Shown piece after piece: positions 25,856 through 34,026 of a stretch of 64,000 nt of DNA. The first letter of the stretch is position 1. Each line of letters starts with the position of its first letter. Source of the stretch: Paractinoplanes bogorensis (GTDB lineage: Bacteria; Actinomycetota; Actinomycetes; Mycobacteriales; Micromonosporaceae). The DNA is taken from assembly GCF_018829635.1 (NCBI RefSeq), contig NZ_JAHKKG010000002.1, positions 186,001-250,000 of the forward strand, given 5' to 3'. The notes under the pieces were generated by a model, which was not told where the DNA came from, ran no database searches, and saw only the letters and a program-made list of their open reading frames with translations. The translations under genes and the position numbers were made by a program.

Positions 25856-26735
25856 AAACCGTCAGGTGCTCCACGGCGGCCCACGGCTCCTTGGCCACGA
25901 CCTCCTGCCCCGCCGGGCACGTCTTGCGGAAATCGCACCACGAACAGAGCGCCCCCGGATTGGTCGGGAACTCGCCATCCGGATCGGCCCCCGCCTTCAC
26001 CGCCCGCTCGGCCGCCATGATGTCGCGCGCCGCATCCTCGGCCCGCCGCACCTGACGGGCCAGCGACTCCTCGGTGTGCTCGTGGGCGGCCACTGTGCCC
26101 GAGGGCAGGTGATGCAGCTCGACCCGGTAGCTCGGACGACGGAAGACGCGCTGGGCCGCGTACGCGTAAAGGGCCAACGCCCGCGACCCCCGCGCATCGT
26201 CGGCGTCGAGCCCGGTGCGGCCGGTCTTGTAGTCGACGATCACCGCCTCGGGCCCGTCGGGACCCTGGCGCGCGTCGATCCGGTCGGCGCGCCCGTTGAA
26301 CGCCAGCACCGACGTCTTGGTCGCCACCACCCGCTCCACCCCGAGCGGCTCGTCGTGCGGGTCGAGCCCGCGCACGTACGTCTCGAGCCAGCGCAGCGCC
26401 GCCCGATAACCCACCCGCTCCTGGTCGACGTCGCGGTAACCCTCACGCACCCAGGTCGCCTTGAGCAGCCCGGGCAGCGCCTCCGGTTCGCGACGGTCGG
26501 CGGACACGGCATACCAGTTCTTCAGTGCGGTGTGGACGCTCGCGCCCAGCGAGTTGTGCGCCCACGGCGGCCCCTTGGGCGGGGTCGGCCGGTCGACGTA
26601 GGAATAGCGGTAGCGCCTCGGACAGTCCTCGTAGGCCCCGAGCTTGCTCGGCGTACACACGAAAAGCCTCTCCGGCATGCCGTCGAAGCCGAGCTGCTCG
26701 GGGATCGCGCTGCTGCTGTTCTTGGTGGGGGGCAC
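25854..26735 (-). CDS. RecB-family PD-(D/E)XK nuclease with Fe-S cluster
   Basis: 293 residues from GTG at 26735 (AGGAT upstream); an earlier start inside marC is possible. TPSKLGAYEDCPRRYRYSY carries the first cluster Cys, SLGASVHTALKNW the catalytic His region, and GRADRID and VDYKTG the PD-(D/E)XK core. C-terminal CSWCDFRKTC supplies the other three Cys, as in Cas4/AddB nucleases. Single-domain relatives are common in actinobacteria and are thought to act in DNA repair. There are no cas genes, so it is not Cas4. The stop TAG lies in the terminal inverted repeat of the adjacent element. Confidence 0.88.
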   Translation of the reverse strand: MPPTKNSSSAIPEQLGFDGMPERLFVCTPSKLGAYEDCPRRYRYSYVDRPTPPKGPPWAHNSLGASVHTALKNWYAVSADRREPEALPGLLKATWVREGYRDVDQERVGYRAALRWLETYVRGLDPHDEPLGVERVVATKTSVLAFNGRADRIDARQGPDGPEAVIVDYKTGRTGLDADDARGSRALALYAYAAQRVFRRPSYRVELHHLPSGTVAAHEHTEESLARQVRRAEDAARDIMAAERAVKAGADPDGEFPTNPGALCSWCDFRKTCPAGQEVVAKEPWAAVEHLTV

Positions 26736-26772
26736 AATCCAATCCTGCCAGCCGGGTACGACAAAAACCTCG

Positions 26773-27393
26773 TCAGGGCGCCGCGATGTAAAGCTGCACA
26801 AAAGCGTCGACAGCGTCCGCGATCAGCTGCACCGCGATGGCCGCCAGCAGCAGGCCGGCGATCCGGGTGAGCACCTCGATCCCGGCCGGCCGCAGCAGTT
26901 TCACGATCACTCCGGAGAACCGCAGCACGAGCCACACGGTGACCATTACGAGCAGGATCCCGATGCCGATGACCGAGTACTCGCCGGCGCCGTCGGCCCG
27001 CTGCACAAAGAGCATCGTCGCCACGATCGCGCCCGGTCCGGCCAGCAGCGGCGTCCCGATCGGCACCAGGGCGACGTTGGTGGTGCCGCCACCCTGCGTC
27101 GAGGGCTCGTCGGCCTTGCCGGTGAGCAGCTGCAACGCGACCAGGATGAGCAGCAGCCCACCCGCGCCCTGCAGCGCGGGCAGCTCCACGTGCAGATAGT
27201 CGAGCAGCGTCTGCCCGGCCACCGCGAACCCGACGATCACGCCGAGCGCGAGCAGCACGGCCTGGGTGCCCGCCTTCATCCGGGCCCGGCCGTCCATCGT
27301 CCCGGTCAGTGCGAGAAAGACCGGCACCATGCCGGGCGGGTCCACGATCACCAGCAGGGTCACGAAGACCTCGCCGAGCAGCTTCAGATTCAC
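26773..27393 (-). CDS. MarC-family integral membrane protein
   Basis: 206 residues, six predicted spans. VFVTLLVIVDPPGMVPVFLAL, then NVALVPIGTPLLAGPGAIVATM (the family signature in the middle) and LTRIAGLLLAAIAVQLI at the C-terminus. MarC proteins were once linked to multiple antibiotic resistance, but that role was not upheld; the transport substrate is unknown. It lies between the PHP gene and the RecB-like nuclease on the same strand. Confidence 0.92.
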   Translation of the reverse strand: MNLKLLGEVFVTLLVIVDPPGMVPVFLALTGTMDGRARMKAGTQAVLLALGVIVGFAVAGQTLLDYLHVELPALQGAGGLLLILVALQLLTGKADEPSTQGGGTTNVALVPIGTPLLAGPGAIVATMLFVQRADGAGEYSVIGIGILLVMVTVWLVLRFSGVIVKLLRPAGIEVLTRIAGLLLAAIAVQLIADAVDAFVQLYIAAP

Positions 27394-27444
27394 CCGATCA
27401 AGGTAGGGGCCAGGCCGCCCGAGCGCAGTCCAGTGCGTCCGGAG

Positions 27445-28299
27445 TCACCCCAGCACGCCGACACCGGTGGCGGCCGAGACGATTTTCTCGTACGCCTCCG
27501 GGTCGGTCGTGAAATCACCCAGCTGCACGGTCTTGTGCGTGCCGTGGAAGTCGGACGACCCGGTGACCACGAGTCCGAGGTCGTCAGCGAGCGCGCGCAC
27601 GTGTTCCCGCTCGACCGGCGAGTGGTCCTCGTGGTCGGCCTCCAGCCCGAACAGTCCGGCGTCGGCCAGTTCGACGATCAACCGATCAGGCACGACCCTT
27701 CCCCGTACGGTGGCTCGGGGGTGCGCAAACACAGCTACCCCGCCGGCCGCCCGGACGGCTCGAACGGCCTCGAAAACATCAAGATCCGCTTTCGGTACGA
27801 AGTAACGCGCGCCCAGCCACCGCGACGCGAACGCCTCGTTCGTGGTGCGCACGAGTCCCGCCCGGATCAGCGCCTGGGCGATGTGCGGCCGTCCGACCGA
27901 ACCGCCCTGCGCATATTCGTGCACCTCGTTCCACGTGATCGGCACACCGTCGGCACTGAGCCGGTTCACGATCTTCTCGGCCCGCTGCTCGCGGTCGTTG
28001 CGCAGCCGGGCCAGGTCGTTGGCCAGCCGCGGCTCGGCCGGGTCGAACAGATAGGCCAGCATGTGCAGAGCGATCGGCCACTCGTCGGCACCGTGCCAGC
28101 GGCAGGACAGCTCGGCCCCGCGCACCAGTCGCAACCCGTCCGGCCGGGCCTCGGCCGCCGCCTGCCAGCCGCCGGTGGTGTCGTGGTCGGTGATCGCCAT
28201 GACGTCGAGCCCGGCCGCGGCACCCGCCCGGACCAGCTCGGCCGGGGTGAGCGTGCCGTCGCTGGCGGTGGAGTGGCAGTGCAGGTCGATTCGGGTCAC
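27445..28299 (-). CDS. PHP-domain phosphoesterase (RNase AM/YciV type)
   Basis: 284 residues. Metal ligands are spread as expected: IDLHCHSTASDGTLTP, MAITDHDT, LVRGAELSC, GVAVFAHPRAT and GSSDFHGTHK. Members trim 5' nucleotides or hydrolyse 3',5'-bisphosphates with a trinuclear metal centre in the cytoplasm. All expected His/Asp residues are present, so it should be active. 51 bp separate its stop from marC. Confidence 0.92.
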   Translation of the reverse strand: MTRIDLHCHSTASDGTLTPAELVRAGAAAGLDVMAITDHDTTGGWQAAAEARPDGLRLVRGAELSCRWHGADEWPIALHMLAYLFDPAEPRLANDLARLRNDREQRAEKIVNRLSADGVPITWNEVHEYAQGGSVGRPHIAQALIRAGLVRTTNEAFASRWLGARYFVPKADLDVFEAVRAVRAAGGVAVFAHPRATVRGRVVPDRLIVELADAGLFGLEADHEDHSPVEREHVRALADDLGLVVTGSSDFHGTHKTVQLGDFTTDPEAYEKIVSAATGVGVLG

Positions 28300-28322
28300 C
28301 GCAAAACGCTACCTTGTGCGGA

Positions 28323-29210
28323 TCAAGCGTCGTCGCCGTCGCTGTCCTTGCCGAGACGCGCCTCGACCGCCTGCGGCTCGTACATCTCCTCGACCACACG
28401 CAGATAGAGCTCGTTGGGGTTGGGCAGGTGCTTGACCTCGCGGAGCGCCTGGTCCTGACCGGCCGACTCGAGCACGAACGTGCCGTAGCTCAGCATGCGA
28501 CCGAGCGCGGTCTGCTCGTACTTCATGTCGGTGACCCGCAGCAACGGCATCATGGCGACCTTGCGCGTGATGATGCCGTTGACCACCATCACTCGTTTGT
28601 TGGTGAGGATGAAGCGGTCGAAATACCAGTCGAAGACCTTCCAGGCGACCCAGCTGATCACGCCGAGCCAGATCAGCACGGCCACGGTGACCAGGCCGTT
28701 GATGTTCTGCCGGGTGAGGAATCCGGCCAGGTAGCCGAGCAGGAGGGTGGCACCCGCACCGATGCTCAGTGGCGTCGTGAGGTGGATCCAGTGCCGCTTC
28801 CACTCGCCGCGATAGCGCTCGGTCGGGAAGAGATAGCGGGCGACCAGAGTGGTCGGTTCGTCCTCGAGCGGGAGCACCCGGCGTGGACCGCCGCCGCCAC
28901 CCTCGGGGCCGAGCCCCTCGAGCTCCTCCTCGGTGAAAATAGGAGGCTCGTACTCGTCGCCGCCGTCGTCGTAGCCGCCGTCGCGATAGGAGGAGCTGCG
29001 CGCGTAACCGGCATCCTCGGAGTAGCCGGCGTCGGGGGAGAAACCTGCGTCCGGATTGAAGCCGGGACCGTCCGAGTAGGGCCGGCGCCGACGCGTACGG
29101 TCGGGGTCCTCATCGAACGCCGGGTCGTTGTACCCGAAGTTCTCGTCGTCGTCCCGAGGGCGCCCGGCGCCCTCGCCTCGAGGCTCGTGCGGCTCAGCTG
29201 GACCACCCAT
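28323..29210 (-). CDS. bacterial PH-domain (DUF304/bPH2) membrane protein
   Basis: 295 residues. The first ~115 residues are disordered, with the charged repeat FNPDAGFSPDAGYSEDAGYA. Two spans follow (LSIGAGATLLLGYLAGFL and VTVAVLIWLGVISWVAW, ~155-205). A bPH domain then starts at FDRFILTNKRVMVVNGIITRK and includes SYGTFVLESAGQDQAL. The role is unknown; such proteins sit in membranes and are often implicated in envelope stress. A 52-residue membrane protein gene lies 9 bp upstream in the same operon. Confidence 0.88.
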   Translation of the reverse strand: MGGPAEPHEPRGEGAGRPRDDDENFGYNDPAFDEDPDRTRRRRPYSDGPGFNPDAGFSPDAGYSEDAGYARSSSYRDGGYDDGGDEYEPPIFTEEELEGLGPEGGGGGPRRVLPLEDEPTTLVARYLFPTERYRGEWKRHWIHLTTPLSIGAGATLLLGYLAGFLTRQNINGLVTVAVLIWLGVISWVAWKVFDWYFDRFILTNKRVMVVNGIITRKVAMMPLLRVTDMKYEQTALGRMLSYGTFVLESAGQDQALREVKHLPNPNELYLRVVEEMYEPQAVEARLGKDSDGDDA

Positions 29211-29219
29211 GTGGTGATG

Positions 29220-29378
29220 CTAAGCGACGAGGTTCGTGAAGAAGGTGCCGAAGCCTCGGGCAATGTCGGCGATAGTGCCTCCGAGTGAGGAGAACACCGA
29301 CGCCGCCGAGTTCGGGTTGAAGGCGATGAAAAAGATCAAGAATGCGATACCAAGCCAGGTCAGAACCTTCTTGATCAT
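29220..29378 (-). CDS. small membrane protein
   Basis: 52 residues: MIKKVLTWLGIAFLIFFIAF is a basic start plus one span, followed by SVFSSLGGTIADIARGFGTFF, an amphipathic helix. The ATG follows GGAGAAGG. It precedes the bPH gene by 9 bp and is very probably co-transcribed. Small hydrophobic-amphipathic proteins of this kind are common and uncharacterised in actinobacteria. Confidence 0.75.
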   Translation of the reverse strand: MIKKVLTWLGIAFLIFFIAFNPNSAASVFSSLGGTIADIARGFGTFFTNLVA

Positions 29379-29510
29379 GGCGGGCCTTCTCCTGTGGGTG
29401 CGGGTGACGGTCAGCGCCGCGGCAGTACTGACGGTATCAGCTTCGTCGCTCGGTGTGAACAATGTGGCCGAAAAGCCGATTCCAAACCCGCAGGTCAGGG
29501 GCCAACTTGC

Positions 29511-30173
29511 CTAGGCCTTGCCCTGCAGGTAGGGAGACGGCGCTCCGTACACGAGCTCGGGTGGCACCCCGTCGGAGAGGTCGTGCAGGACGACGTGCTC
29601 CGCCAGGAAGTAACCCGCGCTTGCCGGCCAGGCTATCGCATAGAGCCACATTCCCTTCGCCTCACTCACGTACGCGCTTCGATCTTCCGGGGACTTGACG
29701 CACCACAATGGAGTGGGGTGACCGGCTGCCTTGATCTTGGCATGTGGACCCGGATGACCTTGCCCGTCGGCCAGGGCCTCGGCGATCAGGTGCCCCGGGT
29801 CGAGACCGGGGATCCCGGCGAACCTGGTGCCGAGCCCGACACCCGGCTGCTCGGCGATCAGCACGACGTCGGCCGGCCCGCCACCGAGCGGCTCGGGGCC
29901 GCTGCACGCCACCGCGGTGGCCCGTGCGCCCGTACGCTCGTCGCCCGCCCACCCGACCCCGGTGACCATCCAGCCGGTCGGAAGCGGCCACGGGCACCAG
30001 AACGGCGTCTGCTCGGACGCGGTGGTCCGGTTGTGCAGCATGCTGTCGACGATGTCGGCGTTGATGTGCTCGGCGACATGGAACGGCGGCACCCCGCCAC
30101 AGTTGTCACAGCGCCAGTCGCTGTGCATCAGGTCGGGCTTGCGCACCTGTGCACCACATCTGGGGCAACTCAC
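29511..30173 (-). CDS. DUF6758-type zinc-ribbon protein
   Basis: 220 residues from GTG at 30173. An N-terminal zinc ribbon (CPRCGAQVRKPDLMHSDW then CDNCG) leads to the conserved core PFWCPWPLPTGWMVTGVGWA, RATAVACSGPEPLGG and LIAEQPGVGLGTRFAGIPG. I recall this pattern from a widespread streptomycete family of unknown function placed beside marC and PHP genes, as here. No catalytic motif is apparent. The start is uncertain; an upstream start would add 16 residues. Confidence 0.82.
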   Translation of the reverse strand: MSCPRCGAQVRKPDLMHSDWRCDNCGGVPPFHVAEHINADIVDSMLHNRTTASEQTPFWCPWPLPTGWMVTGVGWAGDERTGARATAVACSGPEPLGGGPADVVLIAEQPGVGLGTRFAGIPGLDPGHLIAEALADGQGHPGPHAKIKAAGHPTPLWCVKSPEDRSAYVSEAKGMWLYAIAWPASAGYFLAEHVVLHDLSDGVPPELVYGAPSPYLQGKA

Positions 30174-30255
30174 TGTGACACCCACGCCCTTTACCGTGCG
30201 GCCCCGGGGAGGCCGCGTCAAGCGGATCCGCAGAACCCGGGCTTATCAGCGAGAT

Positions 30256-30888
30256 TCACCCGGGCGGGGGTCCCGCGTGCGCGCGTATCCATGCGTGCAT
30301 CGCGATTCCGCTGGCCACGCCCGCGTTGATCGAGCGGGTGGAGCCGTACTGGGCGATCGAGAAGAGTTCGGAGCACGCGGCCCGGGCCGGCTCGGAGAGC
30401 CCGGGACCCTCCTGGCCGAACAGCAGGACACACCGCCGCGGCAGCGTGACCGTCTCCATCGGCCGCGAGCCGGGCAGGTTGTCGATCCCGATCACCGGCA
30501 GGTCACCTTCGGCGGCCCAGGCGACGAACTCCTCGATCGTCGGGTGGTGCCGCACGTGCTGATAGCGGTCGGTCACCATGGCGCCGCGCCGGTTCCAGCG
30601 CCGCAGCCCGACGATGTGGACCTCGGCGGCGAGAAAGGCGTTGGCGTTGCGCACCACGGTGCCGATGTTGAAGTCGTGCTGCCAGTTCTCGATGGCGACG
30701 TGGAAGTCGTGCCGCCGGCTGTCCAGATCGGCCACGACCGCTTCGCGACGCCAGTAGCGGTAACGGTCGACGACGTTGCGGCGATCACCCTCGGCCAGCA
30801 ACTCGGGGTCGTACCGTGGGTCGTCGGGCCGCGTACCGGTCCAGGGTCCGACGCCGACCTCGGTGGACTCGTCGTCTGCGGCAATCAT
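30256..30888 (-). CDS. SpoU/TrmH-family RNA 2'-O-methyltransferase
   Basis: 210 residues, the SPOUT knot fold. Motif 1 NIGTVVRNANAF near 75, motif 2 VLLFGQEGPGLS near 155 and motif 3 STRSINAGVASGIAMHAW near 185 are all intact. A ~65-residue N-terminal extension is acidic. The target tRNA or rRNA nucleotide cannot be assigned. Confidence 0.93.
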   Translation of the reverse strand: MIAADDESTEVGVGPWTGTRPDDPRYDPELLAEGDRRNVVDRYRYWRREAVVADLDSRRHDFHVAIENWQHDFNIGTVVRNANAFLAAEVHIVGLRRWNRRGAMVTDRYQHVRHHPTIEEFVAWAAEGDLPVIGIDNLPGSRPMETVTLPRRCVLLFGQEGPGLSEPARAACSELFSIAQYGSTRSINAGVASGIAMHAWIRAHAGPPPG

Positions 30889-31028
30889 GAGTGGTTACGC
30901 TAGCGCCCCGCTCTTGCGCTCCATCAGGAGACGCAATGAGCGGCGGGGCCCTCCCCGGCACCCGCCGCCCACGCTTTGATGGATATGAGTTTGCCTTACC
31001 CTGCGTATCCACGTGAAGGAAATTCGAG

Positions 31029-31044
31029 TGTGACCCGGGTCACA
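31029..31044. promoter_or_regulatory. Crp/GlxR-type operator
   Basis: Perfect 16-bp palindrome TGTGACCCGGGTCACA, matching the Crp consensus TGTGA-N6-TCACA at every specified base. It is 141 bp upstream of the SpoU gene and ~290 bp upstream of trxA. A cAMP-dependent regulator is the natural candidate. Confidence 0.75.
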
Positions 31045-31170
31045 TTTAACAAAGTTGCCTATTACTGTCGGCGAGGACGTCGCCCCAGCTCACCGGCAGT
31101 TCCGTCCGACCGCAGCAGCCATGTCCGGATTCCTCGGCGCAAAACGGACGTTACAACTTGCTCGGTAAAC

Positions 31171-31182
31171 GAGAGCGCTCTC
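31171..31182. promoter_or_regulatory. possible LacI-family operator
   Basis: Perfect 12-bp palindrome GAGAGCGCTCTC with the GAGCGCTC core of CebR/MalR-like operators, ~150 bp upstream of trxA. No LacI gene lies in the window. Confidence 0.45.
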
Positions 31183-31334
31183 CTCACTTATCGTTACGAT
31201 GGGTTGCCCCAACCCCACACGGTGTCCCGATCAGGTGCTCCAGACCACGTGTCGTCCGGCCTTGCAGAGGGAATTGCTGGTGTGAACTATGGGTTTCACC
31301 GCACGAAAGCCAATTTCCCGTGGACGGAGACAAC

Positions 31335-31697
31335 ATGGCGACGGTTGCGCTGACCGCTGAGAACTTCGACGAGGTCACCGGCAAGGACGGCATCGTTCTG
31401 GTCGACTTCTGGGCGAGCTGGTGCGGGCCGTGCGTCCGCTTCGCTCCCACCTACGAGCGGTCGTCCGAGAAGCACACCAACATCACCTTCGGCAAGGTCG
31501 ACACCGAGGCCGAGCAGGCGCTCGCCGCGAAGTTCGACATCCGCTCGATCCCGACGATCATGGCCGTCCGCGACGGCGTCATCGTCTTCTCGCAGCCGGG
31601 CGCTCTCCCCGAGTCGGCCCTCGAGAACCTGATCGAGCAGGTCGAGAAGCTCGACATGGACGAGGTACGCCAGCAGCTGGCTGCGCACAGCCACTAA
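31335..31697 (+). CDS. trxA: thioredoxin
   Basis: 120 residues; ATG after GGAGAC. The active site is FWASWCGPCVRF near residue 30, and the cis-Pro loop is IRSIPTIM near 75. It reduces protein disulfides in the cytoplasm. It lacks a signal peptide and is slightly longer than E. coli TrxA because of a C-terminal EVRQQLAAHSH tail. No thioredoxin reductase is adjacent. A terminator separates it from the SOS radical SAM gene. Confidence 0.95.
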   Translation: MATVALTAENFDEVTGKDGIVLVDFWASWCGPCVRFAPTYERSSEKHTNITFGKVDTEAEQALAAKFDIRSIPTIMAVRDGVIVFSQPGALPESALENLIEQVEKLDMDEVRQQLAAHSH

Positions 31698-31705
31698 GGT
31701 TTCAC

Positions 31706-31730
31706 AACTAGCTTTCGCAGCTAGTTTTTG
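31706..31730 (+). terminator. intrinsic terminator of trxA
   Basis: AACTAGCT (31706-31713) pairs perfectly with AGCTAGTT (31719-31726), followed by TTTTG; an unusually AT-rich stem for this genome. Confidence 0.85.
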
Positions 31731-31824
31731 CTGCTCAGGGCCCGTGGACCGGTTCGGTTCGCGGGCCCTTGGCGTGTTGCCGGCCCGTCCGGGCGACACG
31801 CCCACGGCGGACTGGACAAGCGGA

Positions 31825-31840
31825 TCGAACATGTGTTCGA
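31825..31840 (+). promoter_or_regulatory. LexA (SOS) box
   Basis: Perfect palindrome TCGAACATGTGTTCGA, identical to the mycobacterial/actinobacterial LexA consensus TCGAAC-N4-GTTCGA. It ends 10 bp before the start codon of the radical SAM gene, so LexA would block its transcription. Confidence 0.92.
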
Positions 31841-31849
31841 ATCTCCGCC

Positions 31850-33847
31850 ATGCGATGGTCCAACCTGTCGGCCCCTTCCGACGGCGGCTCGCTCCTGGAC
31901 AGGGCAGCGCCGGCGGCTCCACCCCTGCCGTTGGCGCTGCCCGGCGCCGCTGTCCGCACGTTCGACACCCCCGGCTTCGCCGGCATGACGTTCTACGAGA
32001 TCCGGGCGAAGAGCCTGATCAACCGGGTGCCCGGCGCATCCCGGGTGCCGTTCGAGTGGACCGTCAATCCCTATCGCGGTTGCTCCCACGCCTGCGCCTA
32101 CTGCCTTTCCGGCGACACCCCGATCCTGATGGCCGACGGCAGCACGCGGCGGCTGGCCGACCTGCGACCGGGCGACGCCATCATGGGCACGATGGGCGCC
32201 GGCGCCACCCGGCGCTACGTGCCGACCACCGTGCACGACCACTGGTCGACCACCAAGGCCGCCTTCCGGGTCACGCTGGCCGACGGCACCCGTCTGGTGG
32301 CGAGCGGCGACCACCGCTTCCTGACCGATCGCGGGTGGCGCCACGTCAGCCCGGCCGAGTCCCACCAGCCCGCGCTCGCCGTCGGCGACCTGATGTTCGG
32401 GGTCGGCCACTTCGCCGAGCCGCCCAAGGAGTCGCCCGACTACCAGTCGGGTTTCCTCTGCGGCCTGATCCGCGGGGACGCCGGTCGTGGCGATCCCGGC
32501 CGCTACGAGCCCGACCGCACCTTCGCCCGGCGGCCGGAGTCGGGCCGGGGCGACCACGGGGGCGTCCCGGCCCGCGAGGGTGACGCCTGGATCCGGGCCG
32601 ACGGCTATCTCGAAGACGTCCCCCTGCACGAGGCGCTGCGCTGGCCCGACCTGCCCACCACGGGGTGGTATCGGGGTTTCCTGGCCGGGGCCTTCGGCGC
32701 GGTGGGCCGGGCCGACCGGCTGGCGATCAGCTTCACCACCGGCGACCGGCTGTTCCTGTCCCGGGTCATCGAGGCGCTCACCCACCTGGGCCTGCCCAGC
32801 CGCACCCCGGTGCGCCCCCGCGGCGGCGCTGCGGGCACGGTCGAGCTCGATCGCGACCTCTGGGCGGCGCTGCGCTTCCGGCATCTCACCGGCATCGACG
32901 GCGCCCCGCTCGACGCGTCCGGCGCCGGGGTGCGGGCGGGGCGTCAGCTCGCCGTGGTCGACATCGAAGACCTGGGCCTGACTCTCCCGCTCTACGACAT
33001 CTCCACCGGCACGGGCGACTTCATCGCCGACGGCGTGGTCAGCCACAACTGCTTCGCCCGCCACACGCACAGCTACCTCGACCTCGACACCGGCCACGAC
33101 TTCGACTCCAAGATCGTCGTCAAGGTCAACGCGGGTGACTTGATCCGGCGTGAGCTGGCCGCCCCGCGGTGGTCGGGCGCACCCGTCGCGATGGGCACCA
33201 ACGTCGACGTCTACCAGCGCGCCGAGGGCCGCTACCGGTTGATGCCCGAGATCCTGGCCGCCCTGCGCGACCACGCCAACCCGTTCTCGATCCTCACCAA
33301 GGGCACGCTGATCCTGCGCGACCTCGAGCTGCTCACCCAGGCGGCCGAGGTGACCCGGGTCGGCCTGTCGTTCTCGGTCGGGTTCATCGACGAGCGGGTC
33401 TGGCGGGCGGTCGAGTCGGGCACACCCAGCCCGCGCCGCCGGCTCGACGCGGTCCGCCGCCTCACCGACGCCGGCTTCGAGATCGGCGTGCTGATGGCCC
33501 CGATCCTGCCCGGCCTCACCGACACCGACGAGTCGATCGACCAGACCGTCGCCGCGATCGCCGCGGCCGGGGCCACCAGCGTCACCCCGCTCCCGTTGCA
33601 CCTGCGCCCCGGCGCCCGCGAGTGGTATGCCGCCTGGCTGACCCGCACCCACCCCGACCTGGCGCCGCGCTACCGCGAGCTCTACGGCAACGGCTCCTAC
33701 GCCCCACAGACCTACCAGCGCGAGATCACCGCACGCGTACGCATGGCGGCCCGCCGGCACGGCCTGCACCGCCCCGGCCCGGTCGAGGCCCGCCGCGTGA
33801 CGCCCACCGACGAGCCCCGGGAGGATCGCCAGCTGACCTTGCTCTGA
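31850..33847 (+). CDS. intein-containing Rv2578c-family radical SAM protein
   Basis: 665-residue precursor, 349 after splicing. The MRW start matches Rv2578c-type proteins. Extein 1 ends NPYRGCSHACAY; an intein (residues 85-400) follows; extein 2 begins CFARHTHSYLDLDTGHDF. The spliced protein regains CX3CX2C for the [4Fe-4S] cluster that cleaves SAM. Later motifs (VVVKVNAGDLIRREL, GTNVDVYQRAEGRYR, SFSVGFIDERVW) fit the SPL-like subgroup. A perfect LexA box lies just upstream; Rv2578c belongs to the mycobacterial LexA regulon as I recall, so a DNA-damage role is likely though its reaction is unknown. Confidence 0.93.
   Translation: MRWSNLSAPSDGGSLLDRAAPAAPPLPLALPGAAVRTFDTPGFAGMTFYEIRAKSLINRVPGASRVPFEWTVNPYRGCSHACAYCLSGDTPILMADGSTRRLADLRPGDAIMGTMGAGATRRYVPTTVHDHWSTTKAAFRVTLADGTRLVASGDHRFLTDRGWRHVSPAESHQPALAVGDLMFGVGHFAEPPKESPDYQSGFLCGLIRGDAGRGDPGRYEPDRTFARRPESGRGDHGGVPAREGDAWIRADGYLEDVPLHEALRWPDLPTTGWYRGFLAGAFGAVGRADRLAISFTTGDRLFLSRVIEALTHLGLPSRTPVRPRGGAAGTVELDRDLWAALRFRHLTGIDGAPLDASGAGVRAGRQLAVVDIEDLGLTLPLYDISTGTGDFIADGVVSHNCFARHTHSYLDLDTGHDFDSKIVVKVNAGDLIRRELAAPRWSGAPVAMGTNVDVYQRAEGRYRLMPEILAALRDHANPFSILTKGTLILRDLELLTQAAEVTRVGLSFSVGFIDERVWRAVESGTPSPRRRLDAVRRLTDAGFEIGVLMAPILPGLTDTDESIDQTVAAIAAAGATSVTPLPLHLRPGAREWYAAWLTRTHPDLAPRYRELYGNGSYAPQTYQREITARVRMAARRHGLHRPGPVEARRVTPTDEPREDRQLTLL
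32102..33049 (+). other. intein with degenerate LAGLIDADG endonuclease
   Basis: 316 residues starting with Cys1 (CLSGDTPILMADG), block B SGDHRFLT with its His, and ending GVVSHN before extein Cys+1, so splicing should work. The first endonuclease motif is GFLCGLIRGDA with catalytic Asp210. The second reads GFLAGAFGAVG, with Val where the catalytic acid belongs, so DNA cleavage is probably lost. Cys+1 is itself the third cluster ligand of the host enzyme. Confidence 0.92.
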
Positions 33848-34026
33848 CCGGCCGCAGGTGGCCACTGCGGCGGCGGCCCTCAGGAAGCGGGCTGATGTCG
33901 TCGGGTCGGTCTATCGGGCGGCTGGCGTGGCGTCGGTGACCGACAGCCAGACAGACCGGTCTGATTGTGGCGGCTCACTCGCGGCACGACGGTCGATTTT
34001 CCGATCGCCTGACTACAGTCGATGGC

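Larger units (their letters stand above)
30889..31334. other. 446-bp divergent regulatory region
   Basis: Lies between the SpoU gene (minus) and trxA (plus). It holds a Crp-type palindrome, a LacI-type palindrome and a more A/T-rich stretch around 31010-31065. Short open frames here have no good RBS, so I call no gene. Confidence 0.55.

Noticed and set aside
25854..26735. Cas4
   Set aside because: Has the PD-(D/E)XK plus four-Cys layout of Cas4/AddB, but there is no CRISPR array or cas gene in the window; the family also occurs as a stand-alone repair nuclease.
31158..31334. N-terminal extension of thioredoxin
   Set aside because: The frame is open upstream, but the ATG at 31335 has a good RBS and matches the family start; the extension would cross the LacI-type palindrome.
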